Of a stretch of DNA of 64,000 bases, positions 42,927 to 52,683 are shown piece by piece (position 1 is the first letter of the stretch; every line of letters starts with the position of its first letter). The translations under genes and the position numbers were made by a program. The DNA is from Streptomyces galbus (lineage in GTDB: Bacteria > Actinomycetota > Actinomycetes > Streptomycetales > Streptomycetaceae). Where the stretch lies: contig NZ_SZPR01000017.1 of the NCBI RefSeq assembly GCF_005280195.1, forward strand, positions 1 through 64,000. Reading direction: 5' to 3'. The notes beneath the pieces were generated by a model, which saw nothing but the letters and a program-made list of their open reading frames with translations, was not told the DNA's origin and made no database searches.

Positions 42927-45900
42927 GTGCGGGGCTACGAGAGCCAGGAGCGGGAGCCGGCGGCTGACGTCGACCACCTCACTCGGTTCGAAGCCGAGAT
43001 GAAGCGGCTGAAGACCGAGCGGGAAAAGGCGATCCAGCACGCCGAGGACCTCGGCTACCAGGTCGAGGTGCTGCGCGCCAAGTTGCACGAGGCGCGGCGC
43101 ACCATCATGTCCCGGCCCTCCTTCGAGGGGGGCGACATCGGCTGGCAGGCCGAGCAGTTGCTGCGCAACGCGCAGATGCAGGCCGACCAGATCCGCGCCG
43201 ACGCCGAGCGCGAGCTGAGCCAGGCCCGGGCGCAGACCCAGCGCATCCTCCAGGAGCACGCCGAGCAGGCCGCGCGCCTCCAGGCGGAGCTGCACGCCGA
43301 GGCGGTGGCCCGGCGCCAGCAGCTCGACCAGGAGCTCGCCGAGCGCCGCCAGACCGTCGAGTCGCACGTCAACGAGAACGTGGCGTGGGCGGAGCAGCTC
43401 CGCGCCCGCACCGAGTCGCAGGCCCGCCGGCTGCTCGAGGAGTCCCGCGCCGAGGCCGAGCAGGCCATGGCGGCCGCCCGCGCCGAGGCCGAGCGGCTGA
43501 CCCGGGAGGCCCGCGAGCGGCTCCAGAGCGAGGCCGAGTCGGCCCGCACCGAGGCCGAGCAGATCCTGCGCCGCGCCCGCACGGACGCCGAGCGCCTGCT
43601 GAACGCGGCCTCCACCCAGGCCCAGGAGGCCACCGAGCACGCCGAGGCGCTGCGCTCCTCCACGGTGAGCGAGTCCGACACCGCCCGCCGCCAGGCCCAG
43701 GAGCTCAGCCGCGCCGCCGAGCAGCGCATGACCGAGGCCGAGGAGGCGCTGCGCAAGGCGCAGGCCGAGGCCGAGAAGGTCCTCGCCGAGGCCAAGGAGG
43801 CCGCCGCCAAGGCCCTCACCACCGCCGAGGCCGCCAACGAGACGCGTACCCGGACCGCCAAGGAGCAGGTCGCCCGGCTGGTCGAGGAGGCCACCAAGGA
43901 GGCCGAGGTCACCAAGGCGGAGGCCGAGCAGGCCCTCGCCGACGCGCGCGCCGAGGCGGAGAAGCTGGTCGCCGAGGCCGCCGAGAAGGCCCGCACGATC
44001 ACCGCCGAGGAGAGCGCGACCCAGCTGTCGAAGGCGGCGAGGACCGCCGAGGACGTCCTCAACAAGGCGCAGGAGGACGCCCGGCGCACCACCCGGGCCG
44101 CCGCCGAGGAGGCCGAGCGGATCCGCTCCGAGGCCGAGGCCGAGGCGGACCGGCTGCGCGCCGAGGCGCACGACATCGCCGAGCAGCTCAAGGGCGCGGC
44201 GAAGGACGACACCGAGGAGTACCGCGCCAAGACCGTCGAACTCCAGGAGGAGGCACGGCGGTTGCGCGGCGAGGCCGAGCAGCTTCGCTCGGACGCGGTC
44301 GCCGAGGGCGAGAAGATCCGCGCGGAGGCCCGCAAGGAGGCCGTCCAGCAGATCGAGGAGGCGGCGAGGACCGCCGAGGAACTGCTCGCCAAGGCCAAGG
44401 CGGACGCCGACGAGCTGCGCCAGAAGGCGACGGCGGACAGCGAGAAGGTCCGCACCGAGGCCATCGAGCGCGCCACCACGCTGCGCCGGCAGGCCGAGGA
44501 CACCCTGGAGCGCACCCGCAAGGAGGCCGAGCGCCACCGCGCCGAGGCCGCCGAGCAGGCCGAGGCGCTCACCGCGGACGCCGAGCGGGCCGCGCGCGAG
44601 CTGCGCGAGGAGGCCGAGCGGGCCGTGGAGGCCCGGCAGGCCGAGGCCGCCGCCGAGCTGACCCGGCTGCACGGCGAGGCCGAGACCCGGCTGGCCTCCG
44701 CCGAGCAGGCGCTGACCGAGGCCCGCGAGGAGGCGGCCCGCATCCGCCACGAGGCCGGCGAGGAGATCGACCGGCTGCGCTCGGAGGCCGCCGAGCGGAT
44801 CCGCGCGCTGCAGGAGCAGGCCGAGGCCGAGGCCCAGCGGCTGCGCGACGAGGCCGCCGCCGACGCGTCCGCCTCGCGCGCCGAGGGCGAGGCCGTCGCC
44901 GTACGGCTGCGCTCGGAGGCCGCCGGGGAGGCCGAGCGGCTGAAGTCGGAGGCCCAGGACACCGCCGACCGGGTGCGCGCCGAGGCCCAGGCCGCCGCCG
45001 AGCGGCTGGCCGCCGAGGCGTCCGAGACGCTGGCCGCCGCCCAGGAGGAGGCCGCCCGCCGCCGGCGGGAGGCCGAGGAACTGCTCGGCGCCGCCCGCCA
45101 GGAGGCGGACCAGGAGCGCGAGCGGGCCCGCGAGCAGAGCGAGGAGCTGCTGGCGTCGGCGCGCACCCGCGTGGAGGAGGCGCAGGCCGAGGCGATCCGC
45201 CTGGTGGAGGAGGCCGACCGGCGCGCCACCGAGATGGTGTCGGCGGCCGAGCTGCACGCCCAGCAGGTGCGCGACTCGGTGGCCGGGCTGCACGAGCAGG
45301 CCCAGGAGGAGATCGCCGGGCTGCGCTCCGCCGCCGAGCACGCGGCGGACCGCACGCGCCGGGAGGCCGAGGAGGAGGCGGACCGGGTCCGCGCCGACGC
45401 CTACGCCGAGCGGGAGCGGGCCAGCGAGGACGCCACCCGGCTGCGGCGCGAGGCGAGCGAGGAGACCGAGGCCGCCAAGGCCCTGGCCGAGCGGACCGTC
45501 GGGGAGGCGATCACGGAGGCCGACCGGCTGCGCTCGGAGGCGTCCGCGCACGCCCAGCGGGTGCGCACCGAGGCCTCGGACGCGCTCGCCGAGGCCGACC
45601 AGGCCGCCGCGCGCACCCGGGCGGACGCCCGCGAGGACGCCAACCGGATCCGCTCCGACGCGGCGACCCAGGCGGACACCCTCATCACCGAAGCGCGCGC
45701 CGAGGCGGAGCGCCTGCAGAACGACACCCTCGCCGAGGCCGAGCGGCTCCAGTCGGAGACGGCCGCCGAGGCGGAGCGGGTGCGGGCCGACTCCGTCGCC
45801 CGGGCCGAGCAGCTCATCGGGGAGGCCACCGACGAGGCGGAGCGGCTGCGGGCCGAGGCCGCCGAGACGGTCGGCTCCGCGCAGGCGCACGCGGAGCGGC

Positions 45901-46808
45901 TGCGCACCGAGGCCGACCGGGTGCGCACCGAGGCGCGCACCGAGGCCGAACGCCTCGTCAACTCCGCGCGCCAGGAGGCCGACCGCACGCTGGACGAGGC
46001 GCGCCGGGAGGCCAACAAGCGCCGCTCGGAGGCCGCCGAGCAGGTCGACAAGCTCATCTCCGAGACCACGGCCGAGGCCGACAAGCTGCTCACCGAGGCC
46101 CAGCAGCAGGCGCTGAAGACCACGGCGGACGCCGAGTCGCAGGCCGACACGATGGTCGGCGCGGCCCGCACGGAGGCCGACCGGATCGTGTCCGAGGCGA
46201 CCGTGGAGGGCAACTCCCTGGTGGAGAAGGCCCGTACGGACGCCGACGAGCTGCTGGTCGGGGCCCGCCGGGACGCGACGGCCATCCGGGAGCGGGCGGA
46301 GGAGCTGCGCGAGCGGCTCACGTCCGAGATCGAGGAGCTGCACGAGCGGGCCCGCCGGGAGGCCGCCGAGACGATGAAGTCGACCGGCGACCGCTGCGAC
46401 GCGCTGATCAAGGCGGCCGAGGAGCAGCTCGCCAAGGCGCAGGCGAAGGCCAAGGAGATCGTCTCGGAGGCCAACTCCGAGGCGGGCAAGGTGCGCATCG
46501 CCGCGGTCAAGAAGGCCGAGGGGCTCCTGAAGGAGGCCGAGCAGAAGAAGGCCACCCTGGTCAGGGAGGCCGAGGAGCTCAAGGCGGAGGCGATCCGCGA
46601 GGCCCGGCGCACGGTCGAGGAGGGCAAGCGCGAGCTGGAGATCCTGGTGCGCCGGCGCGAGGACATCAACGCCGAGATCTCCCGGGTGCAGGACGTCCTG
46701 GAGGCGCTGGAGTCGTTCGAGGCGCCGGCGGCCGGCAAGGACGGCGGGGTCAAGGCCGGCGCGACGGTCGGCGCCCCCCGATCGGGTGGCAAGTCGCCGG
46801 AGAACTAG
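42927..46808 (+). CDS. scy: Scy polarity scaffold protein
   Basis: The protein has 1293 residues and is nearly all coiled coil. RGYESQEREPAADVDHL is followed by KRLKTEREKAIQHAEDLGYQVEVLRAKL, then an almost uninterrupted series of Ala/Glu/Arg units such as EAERLRSEAAE and RAEAEAEAQRL, with the long-period hendecad-type spacing known for Scy. Scy organises the tip-growth machinery with DivIVA and FilP. The GTG at 42927 matches the start I know from S. coelicolor; the frame is open further upstream but that part is Arg/Gly-rich and not coiled coil. The repetitive DNA is a risk for assembly or recombination errors. The filP gene follows. Confidence 0.92.
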   Translation: MRGYESQEREPAADVDHLTRFEAEMKRLKTEREKAIQHAEDLGYQVEVLRAKLHEARRTIMSRPSFEGGDIGWQAEQLLRNAQMQADQIRADAERELSQARAQTQRILQEHAEQAARLQAELHAEAVARRQQLDQELAERRQTVESHVNENVAWAEQLRARTESQARRLLEESRAEAEQAMAAARAEAERLTREARERLQSEAESARTEAEQILRRARTDAERLLNAASTQAQEATEHAEALRSSTVSESDTARRQAQELSRAAEQRMTEAEEALRKAQAEAEKVLAEAKEAAAKALTTAEAANETRTRTAKEQVARLVEEATKEAEVTKAEAEQALADARAEAEKLVAEAAEKARTITAEESATQLSKAARTAEDVLNKAQEDARRTTRAAAEEAERIRSEAEAEADRLRAEAHDIAEQLKGAAKDDTEEYRAKTVELQEEARRLRGEAEQLRSDAVAEGEKIRAEARKEAVQQIEEAARTAEELLAKAKADADELRQKATADSEKVRTEAIERATTLRRQAEDTLERTRKEAERHRAEAAEQAEALTADAERAARELREEAERAVEARQAEAAAELTRLHGEAETRLASAEQALTEAREEAARIRHEAGEEIDRLRSEAAERIRALQEQAEAEAQRLRDEAAADASASRAEGEAVAVRLRSEAAGEAERLKSEAQDTADRVRAEAQAAAERLAAEASETLAAAQEEAARRRREAEELLGAARQEADQERERAREQSEELLASARTRVEEAQAEAIRLVEEADRRATEMVSAAELHAQQVRDSVAGLHEQAQEEIAGLRSAAEHAADRTRREAEEEADRVRADAYAERERASEDATRLRREASEETEAAKALAERTVGEAITEADRLRSEASAHAQRVRTEASDALAEADQAAARTRADAREDANRIRSDAATQADTLITEARAEAERLQNDTLAEAERLQSETAAEAERVRADSVARAEQLIGEATDEAERLRAEAAETVGSAQAHAERLRTEADRVRTEARTEAERLVNSARQEADRTLDEARREANKRRSEAAEQVDKLISETTAEADKLLTEAQQQALKTTADAESQADTMVGAARTEADRIVSEATVEGNSLVEKARTDADELLVGARRDATAIRERAEELRERLTSEIEELHERARREAAETMKSTGDRCDALIKAAEEQLAKAQAKAKEIVSEANSEAGKVRIAAVKKAEGLLKEAEQKKATLVREAEELKAEAIREARRTVEEGKRELEILVRRREDINAEISRVQDVLEALESFEAPAAGKDGGVKAGATVGAPRSGGKSPEN

Positions 46809-46991
46809 CGGTGGATGCCCATTCCGTTGAAGTCTGGGGCCTTTGCCCACGTCATTGGCAAGCCGTCCGGCGGCGAGCCACCCTAAAGGGGTGTCATTCT
46901 CCAGATCAAAACTGCATCCGCTCGATGACACACCGCATCGGCGCCTAGGATTCCACCTATCACCTCACCGGTCTCATTCGACAGGAACCCC

Positions 46992-47930
46992 ATGAGCGAC
47001 ACTTCCCCCTACGGCTTCGAGCTTGTGCGGCGTGGGTACGACCGCGCTCAGGTGGACGAACGGATCTCCAAGCTCGTCTCCGACCGTGACAGTGCTCTGG
47101 CCCGCATCACCGCCCTGGAGAAGCGCATCGAGGAGCTCCACCTCGAGACGCAGAACGCCCAGGCCGCCGTCAGCGACGCGGAGCCGTCGTACGCGGGTCT
47201 CGGCGCACGCGTCGAGAAGATCCTCCGGCTGGCCGAGGAAGAGGCCAAGGACCTGCGCGAGGAGGCCCGCCGCGCGGCCGAGCAGCACCGCGAGCTCGCC
47301 GAGTCGGCGGCCCAGCAGGTCCGCAACGACGCGGAGTCGTTCGCCGCGGAGCGCAAGGCCAAGGCGGAGGACGAGGGCGTCCGGATCGTCGAGAAGGCCA
47401 AGAGCGACGCCTCGCAGCTCCGCTCCGAGGCCCAGAAGGACGCGCAGTCCAAGCGCGAGGAGGCCGACGCCCTCTTCGAGGAGACCCGCGCCAAGGCCGC
47501 GCAGGCCGCCGCCGACTTCGAGACGAACCTCGCCAAGCGCCGCGAGCAGTCCGAGCGTGACCTGGCGTCCCGTCAGGCCAAGGCCGAGAAGCGCCTCGCG
47601 GAGATCGAGCACCGCGCGGAGCAGCTCCGCCTGGAGGCCGAGAAGCTGCGCACCGACGCCGAGCGCCGCGCCCGCCAGACGGTGGAGACCGCCCAGCGCC
47701 AGGCCGAGGACATCGTGGCCGACGCCAACGCCAAGGCCGACCGGATCCGTTCGGAATCCGAGCGCGAGCTGGCGGCGCTGACGAACCGTCGCGACTCCAT
47801 CAACGCCCAGCTCACGAACGTCCGCGAGATGCTCGCCACGCTGACCGGCGCCGCGGTGGCCGCGGCCGGCACGCCGGCCACGGACGACGAGCCGATCTCC
47901 CGCGGGGTCCCGGCCCAGCAGACGCGGTAA
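46992..47930 (+). CDS. filP: FilP intermediate-filament-like protein
   Basis: The 312-residue coiled-coil protein begins MSDTSPYGFELVRRGYDRAQVDERISKLVSDRDSALARI, then an Ala/Glu/Lys/Arg rod (residues ~70-270) and a short tail ending VPAQQTR. It forms filaments that stiffen hyphae and interacts with DivIVA and Scy. AGGAA lies 6 bases before the ATG, and TAGGAT at 46946-46951 may be its own -10 box, so it can be expressed apart from scy. Length and ends match FilP. Confidence 0.93.
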   Translation: MSDTSPYGFELVRRGYDRAQVDERISKLVSDRDSALARITALEKRIEELHLETQNAQAAVSDAEPSYAGLGARVEKILRLAEEEAKDLREEARRAAEQHRELAESAAQQVRNDAESFAAERKAKAEDEGVRIVEKAKSDASQLRSEAQKDAQSKREEADALFEETRAKAAQAAADFETNLAKRREQSERDLASRQAKAEKRLAEIEHRAEQLRLEAEKLRTDAERRARQTVETAQRQAEDIVADANAKADRIRSESERELAALTNRRDSINAQLTNVREMLATLTGAAVAAAGTPATDDEPISRGVPAQQTR

Positions 47931-48062
47931 ACGACCGACCGTGGGCCCGTGCCTCCCTCCCGGGGGCGCGGGCCTTCGTCGTACCCGGCCGTCGCGGCCG
48001 AAGCCGGTCTCCCTCCACCCGCCCGGGTGGCATCGGGCGAACGCGGGTCATAGCGTGGCCGC

Positions 48063-49013
48063 ATGATCGAGCTCGAGGGGCTGACCAAGCGGTACGGCGG
48101 GAAGATGGCGGTGAACGACCTCACCTTCACCGTCAGACCCGGCATCGTCACGGGCTTCCTCGGGCCCAACGGGGCCGGGAAGTCCACCACCATGCGCATG
48201 ATGCTGGGCCTGGACCGGCCCACCGCGGGTGACGTACGGATCGACGGCAAGCACTACGACCAGCTCAAGGACCCGCTGACGTACATCGGCGCCCTGCTCG
48301 ACGCCAAGGCCGTGCACGGCGGCCGCAGCGCCTTCAACCACCTGCTGTGCCTGGCGCAGAGCAACGGCATCCCCCGGGCCCGGGTGCACGAGGTGCTCGA
48401 CACGGTCGGCCTGACCGCGGTCGCCCGGAAGAAGGCCAAGGGCTTCTCGCTGGGCATGGGCCAGCGGCTCGGCATCGCCGCGGCGCTGCTCGGTGACCCG
48501 CGCATCCTGATGTTCGACGAGCCGGTCAACGGGCTCGACCCCGAGGGCATCCACTGGATCCGCACCCTGATGAAATCCCTGGCCGCGCAGGGCCGCACCG
48601 TCTTCGTCTCCTCGCACCTGATGAGCGAGATGGCCCTCACCGCGGACCACCTCGTCGTGATCGGCCAGGGCCGGCTGCTCGCCGACACCTCCATGGCCGA
48701 CTTCATCGCGCGCAACTCCCGTTCCTACGTCCGCGTCCGCACCCCGCAGCGCGAGCGGCTGCTCGACGTGCTGCACGAGGCGGGCGTCACCGTGGTGGAG
48801 GCGGGCGGTGGGGCGCTGGAGGTCGACGGGGGCAAGGCGGAGCAGCTCGGCGAACTGGCCGCCCGGCACGGCGTCGTGCTGCACGAGCTGAGTCCTCAGC
48901 AGGCGTCGCTGGAGGAGGCGTTCATGCAGCTCACCGCGGAGTCGGTGGAGTACCACGCGCACAGCGACGCGCCGTCGGCGCCGCAGTGGGGCGACGACTG
49001 GAAGAAGGGCTGA
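48063..49013 (+). CDS. ABC transporter ATP-binding protein (ABC-2 type)
   Basis: The 316-residue ATPase has Walker A FLGPNGAGKSTTMRMMLG, the signature region KGFSLGMGQRLGIAAALLG (LGMGQ in place of LSGGQ, usual in this subfamily) and Walker B ILMFDEPVNGLDPEGI. TAGCGT ends 6 bases before the ATG, so it is probably leaderless. The permease gene follows 2 bases later. Together they form a drug- or lipid-type exporter; the substrate is unknown. A close paralogue pair lies at 49912-52112. Confidence 0.92.
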   Translation: MIELEGLTKRYGGKMAVNDLTFTVRPGIVTGFLGPNGAGKSTTMRMMLGLDRPTAGDVRIDGKHYDQLKDPLTYIGALLDAKAVHGGRSAFNHLLCLAQSNGIPRARVHEVLDTVGLTAVARKKAKGFSLGMGQRLGIAAALLGDPRILMFDEPVNGLDPEGIHWIRTLMKSLAAQGRTVFVSSHLMSEMALTADHLVVIGQGRLLADTSMADFIARNSRSYVRVRTPQRERLLDVLHEAGVTVVEAGGGALEVDGGKAEQLGELAARHGVVLHELSPQQASLEEAFMQLTAESVEYHAHSDAPSAPQWGDDWKKG

Positions 49014-49015
49014 GC

Positions 49016-49786
49016 ATGGCGGTGACCCAGGTCGTCCGGTCCGAGTGGACGAAGATCCGCTCCGTCGCGTCCACCGTGTGGACGCTGTCCCTCGCCGTGG
49101 TCGTGACCATCGCGCTCGGCATGCTGATCTCCGCGCTGTCGAAGAACGAGTTCGACAGCATGAGCCGGCGGGACCGGCTGTCCTTCGACCCGACGTTCAT
49201 CAGCTTCGCCGGGATGAGCCTCGGGCAGCTCGCGATGATCGTGTTCGGGGTGCTCGTGGTCTCCAACGAGTACAGCACCGGCATGATCCGCACCTCGCTC
49301 GCCGCGGTGCCGCAGCGCGCCTCGTTCCTGTTGAGCAAGATCGCGGTGGCCACGGGGCTGGCACTGGTGGTGGCCCTGGCGACCAGTTTCGCGGCGTTCT
49401 TCCTCGGCCAGGCGATGCTCGGCCCGCACCGGGCGCAGATCGGCGACCCCGGGGTGCTGCGGGCGGTCATCGGCGGCGGTCTCTACATGACCCTGATCGC
49501 CGTGTTCTCCATGGGCGTCGCCACGATGCTGCGCTCGCCGATGCTCTCCCTGGGCATCCTGATGCCGTTCTTCTTCCTGATCTCCACCATCCTCGGCAAC
49601 GTGAGCGCGACCAAGAAGGTCGGCCGGTACCTCCCCGACCAGGCCGGCAGCAAGATCATGCAGGTGGTGACCCCGCTCGACGACGACACCCCGTACGGGC
49701 CCTGGGGCGGGCTGGGGATCATGGGGCTGTGGGTGCTCGCGGCGCTGCTCGGCGGCCTCGTGCTGCTGAAGAAGCGGGACGCGTGA
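49016..49786 (+). CDS. ABC-2 type permease
   Basis: The 256-residue membrane protein has six predicted segments. It starts MAVTQVVRSEWTKIRSVASTVWTL, and SEWTKIRS is the hallmark N terminus of actinobacterial ABC-2 permeases. VVSNEYSTGMIRTSLAAVPQR follows the second helix and it ends in LLGGLVLLKKRDA. It is paired with the ATPase just upstream and shares the SEWTKIRS, EYSTGMIRT and terminal KKRDA pattern with the permease at 51240. Confidence 0.9.
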   Translation: MAVTQVVRSEWTKIRSVASTVWTLSLAVVVTIALGMLISALSKNEFDSMSRRDRLSFDPTFISFAGMSLGQLAMIVFGVLVVSNEYSTGMIRTSLAAVPQRASFLLSKIAVATGLALVVALATSFAAFFLGQAMLGPHRAQIGDPGVLRAVIGGGLYMTLIAVFSMGVATMLRSPMLSLGILMPFFFLISTILGNVSATKKVGRYLPDQAGSKIMQVVTPLDDDTPYGPWGGLGIMGLWVLAALLGGLVLLKKRDA

Positions 49787-49794
49787 CCCGGCGG

Positions 49795-49813
49795 CCCCGG
49801 ACGCCGGGGTTTT
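49795..49813 (+). terminator. Compact intrinsic terminator between the two ABC pairs
   Basis: CCCCGG (49795-49800), loop ACG, CCGGGG (49804-49809) followed by TTTT. It is one of the few here with a real T run. It separates the first ABC operon from the second. Confidence 0.75.
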
Positions 49814-49911
49814 ACTTCCCCTTGGGCGGAACCGTCAGCGGCTGGATATCCTCCTAACCCTTACGGGGGCGCGTGCGCCCGCTGTCCTGAACCTTTCGAT
49901 GGGTGCGGAGC

Positions 49912-51243
49912 ATGATCGAAGCAGTCGGCCTGACCAAGCGCTACGGCGACAAGACCGCTGTGTACAACCTGTCCTTCCAGGTCCGGCCCGGTGCCGTGAC
50001 CGGCTTCCTCGGGCCGAACGGCTCGGGCAAGTCGACGACGATGCGGATGATCCTCGGCCTGGACAACCCCACCGCGGGCTCGGTGACGATCGGCGGCTAC
50101 CCGTACCGCAGGCTGCCCAACGCGCCCCGGCACGTCGGCGCCCTGCTGGACGCCAAGGCCGTGCACGGCGGCCGCACGGCCCGCAACCACCTGCTGTCCC
50201 TGGCCCAGCTCTCCGGCATCCCGGCCCGGCGGGTCGACGAGGTGCTGGGCGTGGTGGGCCTGCAGGACGTGGCCCGGCGCCGCTCCAAGGGCTTCTCCCT
50301 GGGCATGGGCCAGCGGCTCGGCATCGCCGCCGCGCTGCTCGGCGACCCCCAGGTGCTGCTGTTCGACGAGCCGGTCAACGGGCTCGACCCCGAGGGCATC
50401 CTGTGGGTGCGCAACCTGATGAAGGCCCTCGCGGCGGAGGGCCGCACGGTCTTCGTCTCCTCGCACCTGATGAGCGAGATGGCGCTGACCGCCGACCACC
50501 TCATCGTGATCGGGCGCGGCCAGCTCCTGGCCGACATGAGCGTGCGGGACTTCATCGAGGCGAACTCCGCGGGCTTCGCCCGGGTGCGCACCCCCGACAG
50601 CGAGCCGCAGCAGCGCGAGAAGCTGACCTCCGCGCTGACCGAGGCGGGCGGGCACGTGCTGCCCGAGCAGGACGGCGCGCTGCGCGTGACCGGACTGGCG
50701 CTGCCGCGCATCTCCGCGATCGCCCACGAGGCCGACGTACGGCTGTGGGAGCTGTCGCCGCACCAGGCGTCGCTCGAGGAGGCGTACATGCGGATGACGC
50801 AGGGCGCCGTGGACTACCGCTCGACGGCCGACCAGAAGTCCGGCCTGATGCAGCCGCTGCCGCCGGGCGCCGCGCCGCCCGTGCCGGTGCCCGGCCAGGG
50901 CCAGCCCGGCTGGTACGCCCCGCCGCCGCCCCAGCCCGGCCAGACCCCGCCCGGCGGCCCCTACGCGGGCTACGGCGCCCCGGCCGCCCCGGCGCCCGGC
51001 TACGGCGGTCCCGCGGCCCCCGCGCCCGGCTACGGCGCCCCCGTCGCCCCGGGCACCGGCCCGGTGCCGCACACCGGCAACCCGTACGCCCAGCCGGCCC
51101 CGCAGCAGCCGGCCCAGGCGCCCGCGGCCCCCGTGGAGGCGCCCGCGACGCCCGTCGCGCAGCCCGTGGCGTCGCCCGCCGCCGCCCCGGCCGCCGCCTC
51201 CGCTCCGCACGACGCCCCGACCCAGCCCGAGGACGACCGATGA
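49912..51243 (+). CDS. ABC ATP-binding protein with long Pro/Ala/Gly C-terminal tail
   Basis: The protein has 443 residues. The first ~310 align with the neighbouring ATPase (FLGPNGSGKSTTMRMILG, KGFSLGMGQRLGIAAALLG, VLLFDEPVNGLDPEGI). The last ~125 residues are a disordered Pro/Ala/Gly/Tyr tail with units like APGYGAPAAPAPGYGGP, rare for a nucleotide-binding subunit. The ATG at 49912 parallels the paralogue (MIEAVGLTKRYG); a GTG at 49903 is an alternative. The permease follows with ATGA overlap and also begins with a Pro/Gln-rich stretch. Confidence 0.9.
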   Translation: MIEAVGLTKRYGDKTAVYNLSFQVRPGAVTGFLGPNGSGKSTTMRMILGLDNPTAGSVTIGGYPYRRLPNAPRHVGALLDAKAVHGGRTARNHLLSLAQLSGIPARRVDEVLGVVGLQDVARRRSKGFSLGMGQRLGIAAALLGDPQVLLFDEPVNGLDPEGILWVRNLMKALAAEGRTVFVSSHLMSEMALTADHLIVIGRGQLLADMSVRDFIEANSAGFARVRTPDSEPQQREKLTSALTEAGGHVLPEQDGALRVTGLALPRISAIAHEADVRLWELSPHQASLEEAYMRMTQGAVDYRSTADQKSGLMQPLPPGAAPPVPVPGQGQPGWYAPPPPQPGQTPPGGPYAGYGAPAAPAPGYGGPAAPAPGYGAPVAPGTGPVPHTGNPYAQPAPQQPAQAPAAPVEAPATPVAQPVASPAAAPAAASAPHDAPTQPEDDR

Positions 51244-52112
51244 GCAGCCCCCAGTCCCCCTCGCCGCAGGCCGCGCCCGTCCTCCAGCAGGCCCCGGGCG
51301 GAGCGCCGTACCCCGGCTACACCTCGCCGATCCCGGTGGTGCGCACGCACCTCGGGCACGCCGTCGCCTCGGAGTGGACGAAGATCCGGTCCGTGCGCTC
51401 CACGATGTGGACGCTGGGCGTGTACGTGCTGCTGGTCATCGGCATCGGCCTGATGACCGCGCTGCTGGTCGCGGCGAACGCCTCCGACGGCAGCCTGGAC
51501 GGCGAGAACCCCCTGTCCATGGGCTTCTTCGGGCTGCTCCTGGGCAGCATGTGCGTCATCACCCTCGGCGTGCTGACCACGGCCTCGGAGTACGGCACCG
51601 GCATGATCCGCACGACGACCGTGGCGTGCCCCTCGCGCGGCCGGGTCCTCGCCGCGAAGTCGATCGTGTTCTTCGCCGTGGCGTTCGTGGTGACCCTGGT
51701 GTCGACGTTCCTGGTCGCGCTGGTCGACACCGCGGTGCTGACCGAGGCGCGGGAGCCGTCCGGCGGCGAGTGGCTCAAAGCCACCGTCGGCGTCTCCCTC
51801 TACCTGGCGCTGCTCGGCCTGGTCTCCCTCGCGGTCGGCTCGGTGATCCGGCACTCCGCGGGCGCCATCACCATCATGATCGGCGTGCTGCTGGCCCCGC
51901 TGGTGATCGCCCTGTTCATGTTCTCGGAGTCCCTGCAGGACCTGCGCGAGGCGCTGTTCGAGTACTCGATCCCCAGCCAGCTCGGGGTCTTCTACTCCTC
52001 GTCGCTCACCGACAGCGGCCCCAGCGGCTGGGACCCGCTGTGGATCGCGCTCGGCGCCACCGCGGTGGTGCTGGGCTTCGCCTTCTTCGTGCTGGAGAAG
52101 CGCGACGTGTAG
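51240..52112 (+). CDS. ABC-2 type permease
   Basis: The 290-residue protein has a Pro/Gln/Ser-rich N terminus (~35 residues) preceding SEWTKIRSVRSTMWTLGVY and five further membrane segments. TTASEYGTGMIRTTTVACPSRGR matches the other permease. It ends FAFFVLEKRDV. Coupled by ATGA to the ATPase with the Pro/Ala tail. The substrate is unknown. Confidence 0.9.
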   Translation: MSSPQSPSPQAAPVLQQAPGGAPYPGYTSPIPVVRTHLGHAVASEWTKIRSVRSTMWTLGVYVLLVIGIGLMTALLVAANASDGSLDGENPLSMGFFGLLLGSMCVITLGVLTTASEYGTGMIRTTTVACPSRGRVLAAKSIVFFAVAFVVTLVSTFLVALVDTAVLTEAREPSGGEWLKATVGVSLYLALLGLVSLAVGSVIRHSAGAITIMIGVLLAPLVIALFMFSESLQDLREALFEYSIPSQLGVFYSSSLTDSGPSGWDPLWIALGATAVVLGFAFFVLEKRDV

Positions 52113-52115
52113 CGG

Positions 52116-52451
52116 TCAGAACCTCGGCGTGCCGCGGGACCGCCGTACCCCCGGGGTGCGGCGGTCCCGTGCGTTCCAGCAGGCCTTGTGCCAGTGCCGG
52201 CGGTCGTCCACGCCCGCGTGCTCCGGCCAGGCCACCACGTGCGGCACCCCGTCGGGGATGGTCTGGTCGCACCCGGGGCAGCGGTACGCCTTGCCCTGGG
52301 CGCTCGCCCCGGCCACGTGCCGCACGCTCCACTCCTCGCCCTGCCAGCTCACCGTGGACTGCCAGCCGCCGTAGCGGCCCGCCCGGTCGTCCTCGGCGCT
52401 GCGGCCGGACGCGGAGTCGGCACCCTTGGGCCGATTGCGACGCGGGGACAC
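52116..52451 (-). CDS. Small zinc-finger-like protein of unknown function
   Basis: The 111-residue protein has a basic N terminus (SPRRNRPKGADSASGRSAEDDRAGRYGG), then WQSTVSWQGEEWSVRHVAG. A potential metal site follows: YRCPGCDQTIPDGVPHVV and RRHWHKACWNARD, giving C-x2-C...H...H-x3-C. GTG at 52451 has GAGAGGTG upstream. It converges on the permease gene with 3 bases between stops. I recognise it as a conserved Streptomyces protein but know no function. Confidence 0.75.
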   Translation of the reverse strand: MSPRRNRPKGADSASGRSAEDDRAGRYGGWQSTVSWQGEEWSVRHVAGASAQGKAYRCPGCDQTIPDGVPHVVAWPEHAGVDDRRHWHKACWNARDRRTPGVRRSRGTPRF

Positions 52452-52683
52452 GGGACACCTCTCGGGGCTATACAGGAAGCGGGGCTCGGGTCCAGCCTAC
52501 GCGGCGCCGGGCCGGGTACGCGGAGGGCGTCACCCCTCACAAGTCCCCTTCCGGGGCGCCGGATCCGGGTCGGTTCTCCCGACAATCCGCAAATCCCCCC
52601 GCCGCCCGTGTCCTCGGCACGTGTCGGACGGTTATGCCCCGTGGGGGAGCTCCGCGTCGGAGCCGAGGAAGCAGGAAAGTGCC

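Noticed and set aside
42660..46931. Very long minus-strand frame opposite scy (1423 codons)
   Set aside because: It mirrors the repetitive GC-rich coiled-coil gene; the product is Leu/Gly/Arg low complexity with no motif or ribosome site, while scy is a recognised protein.
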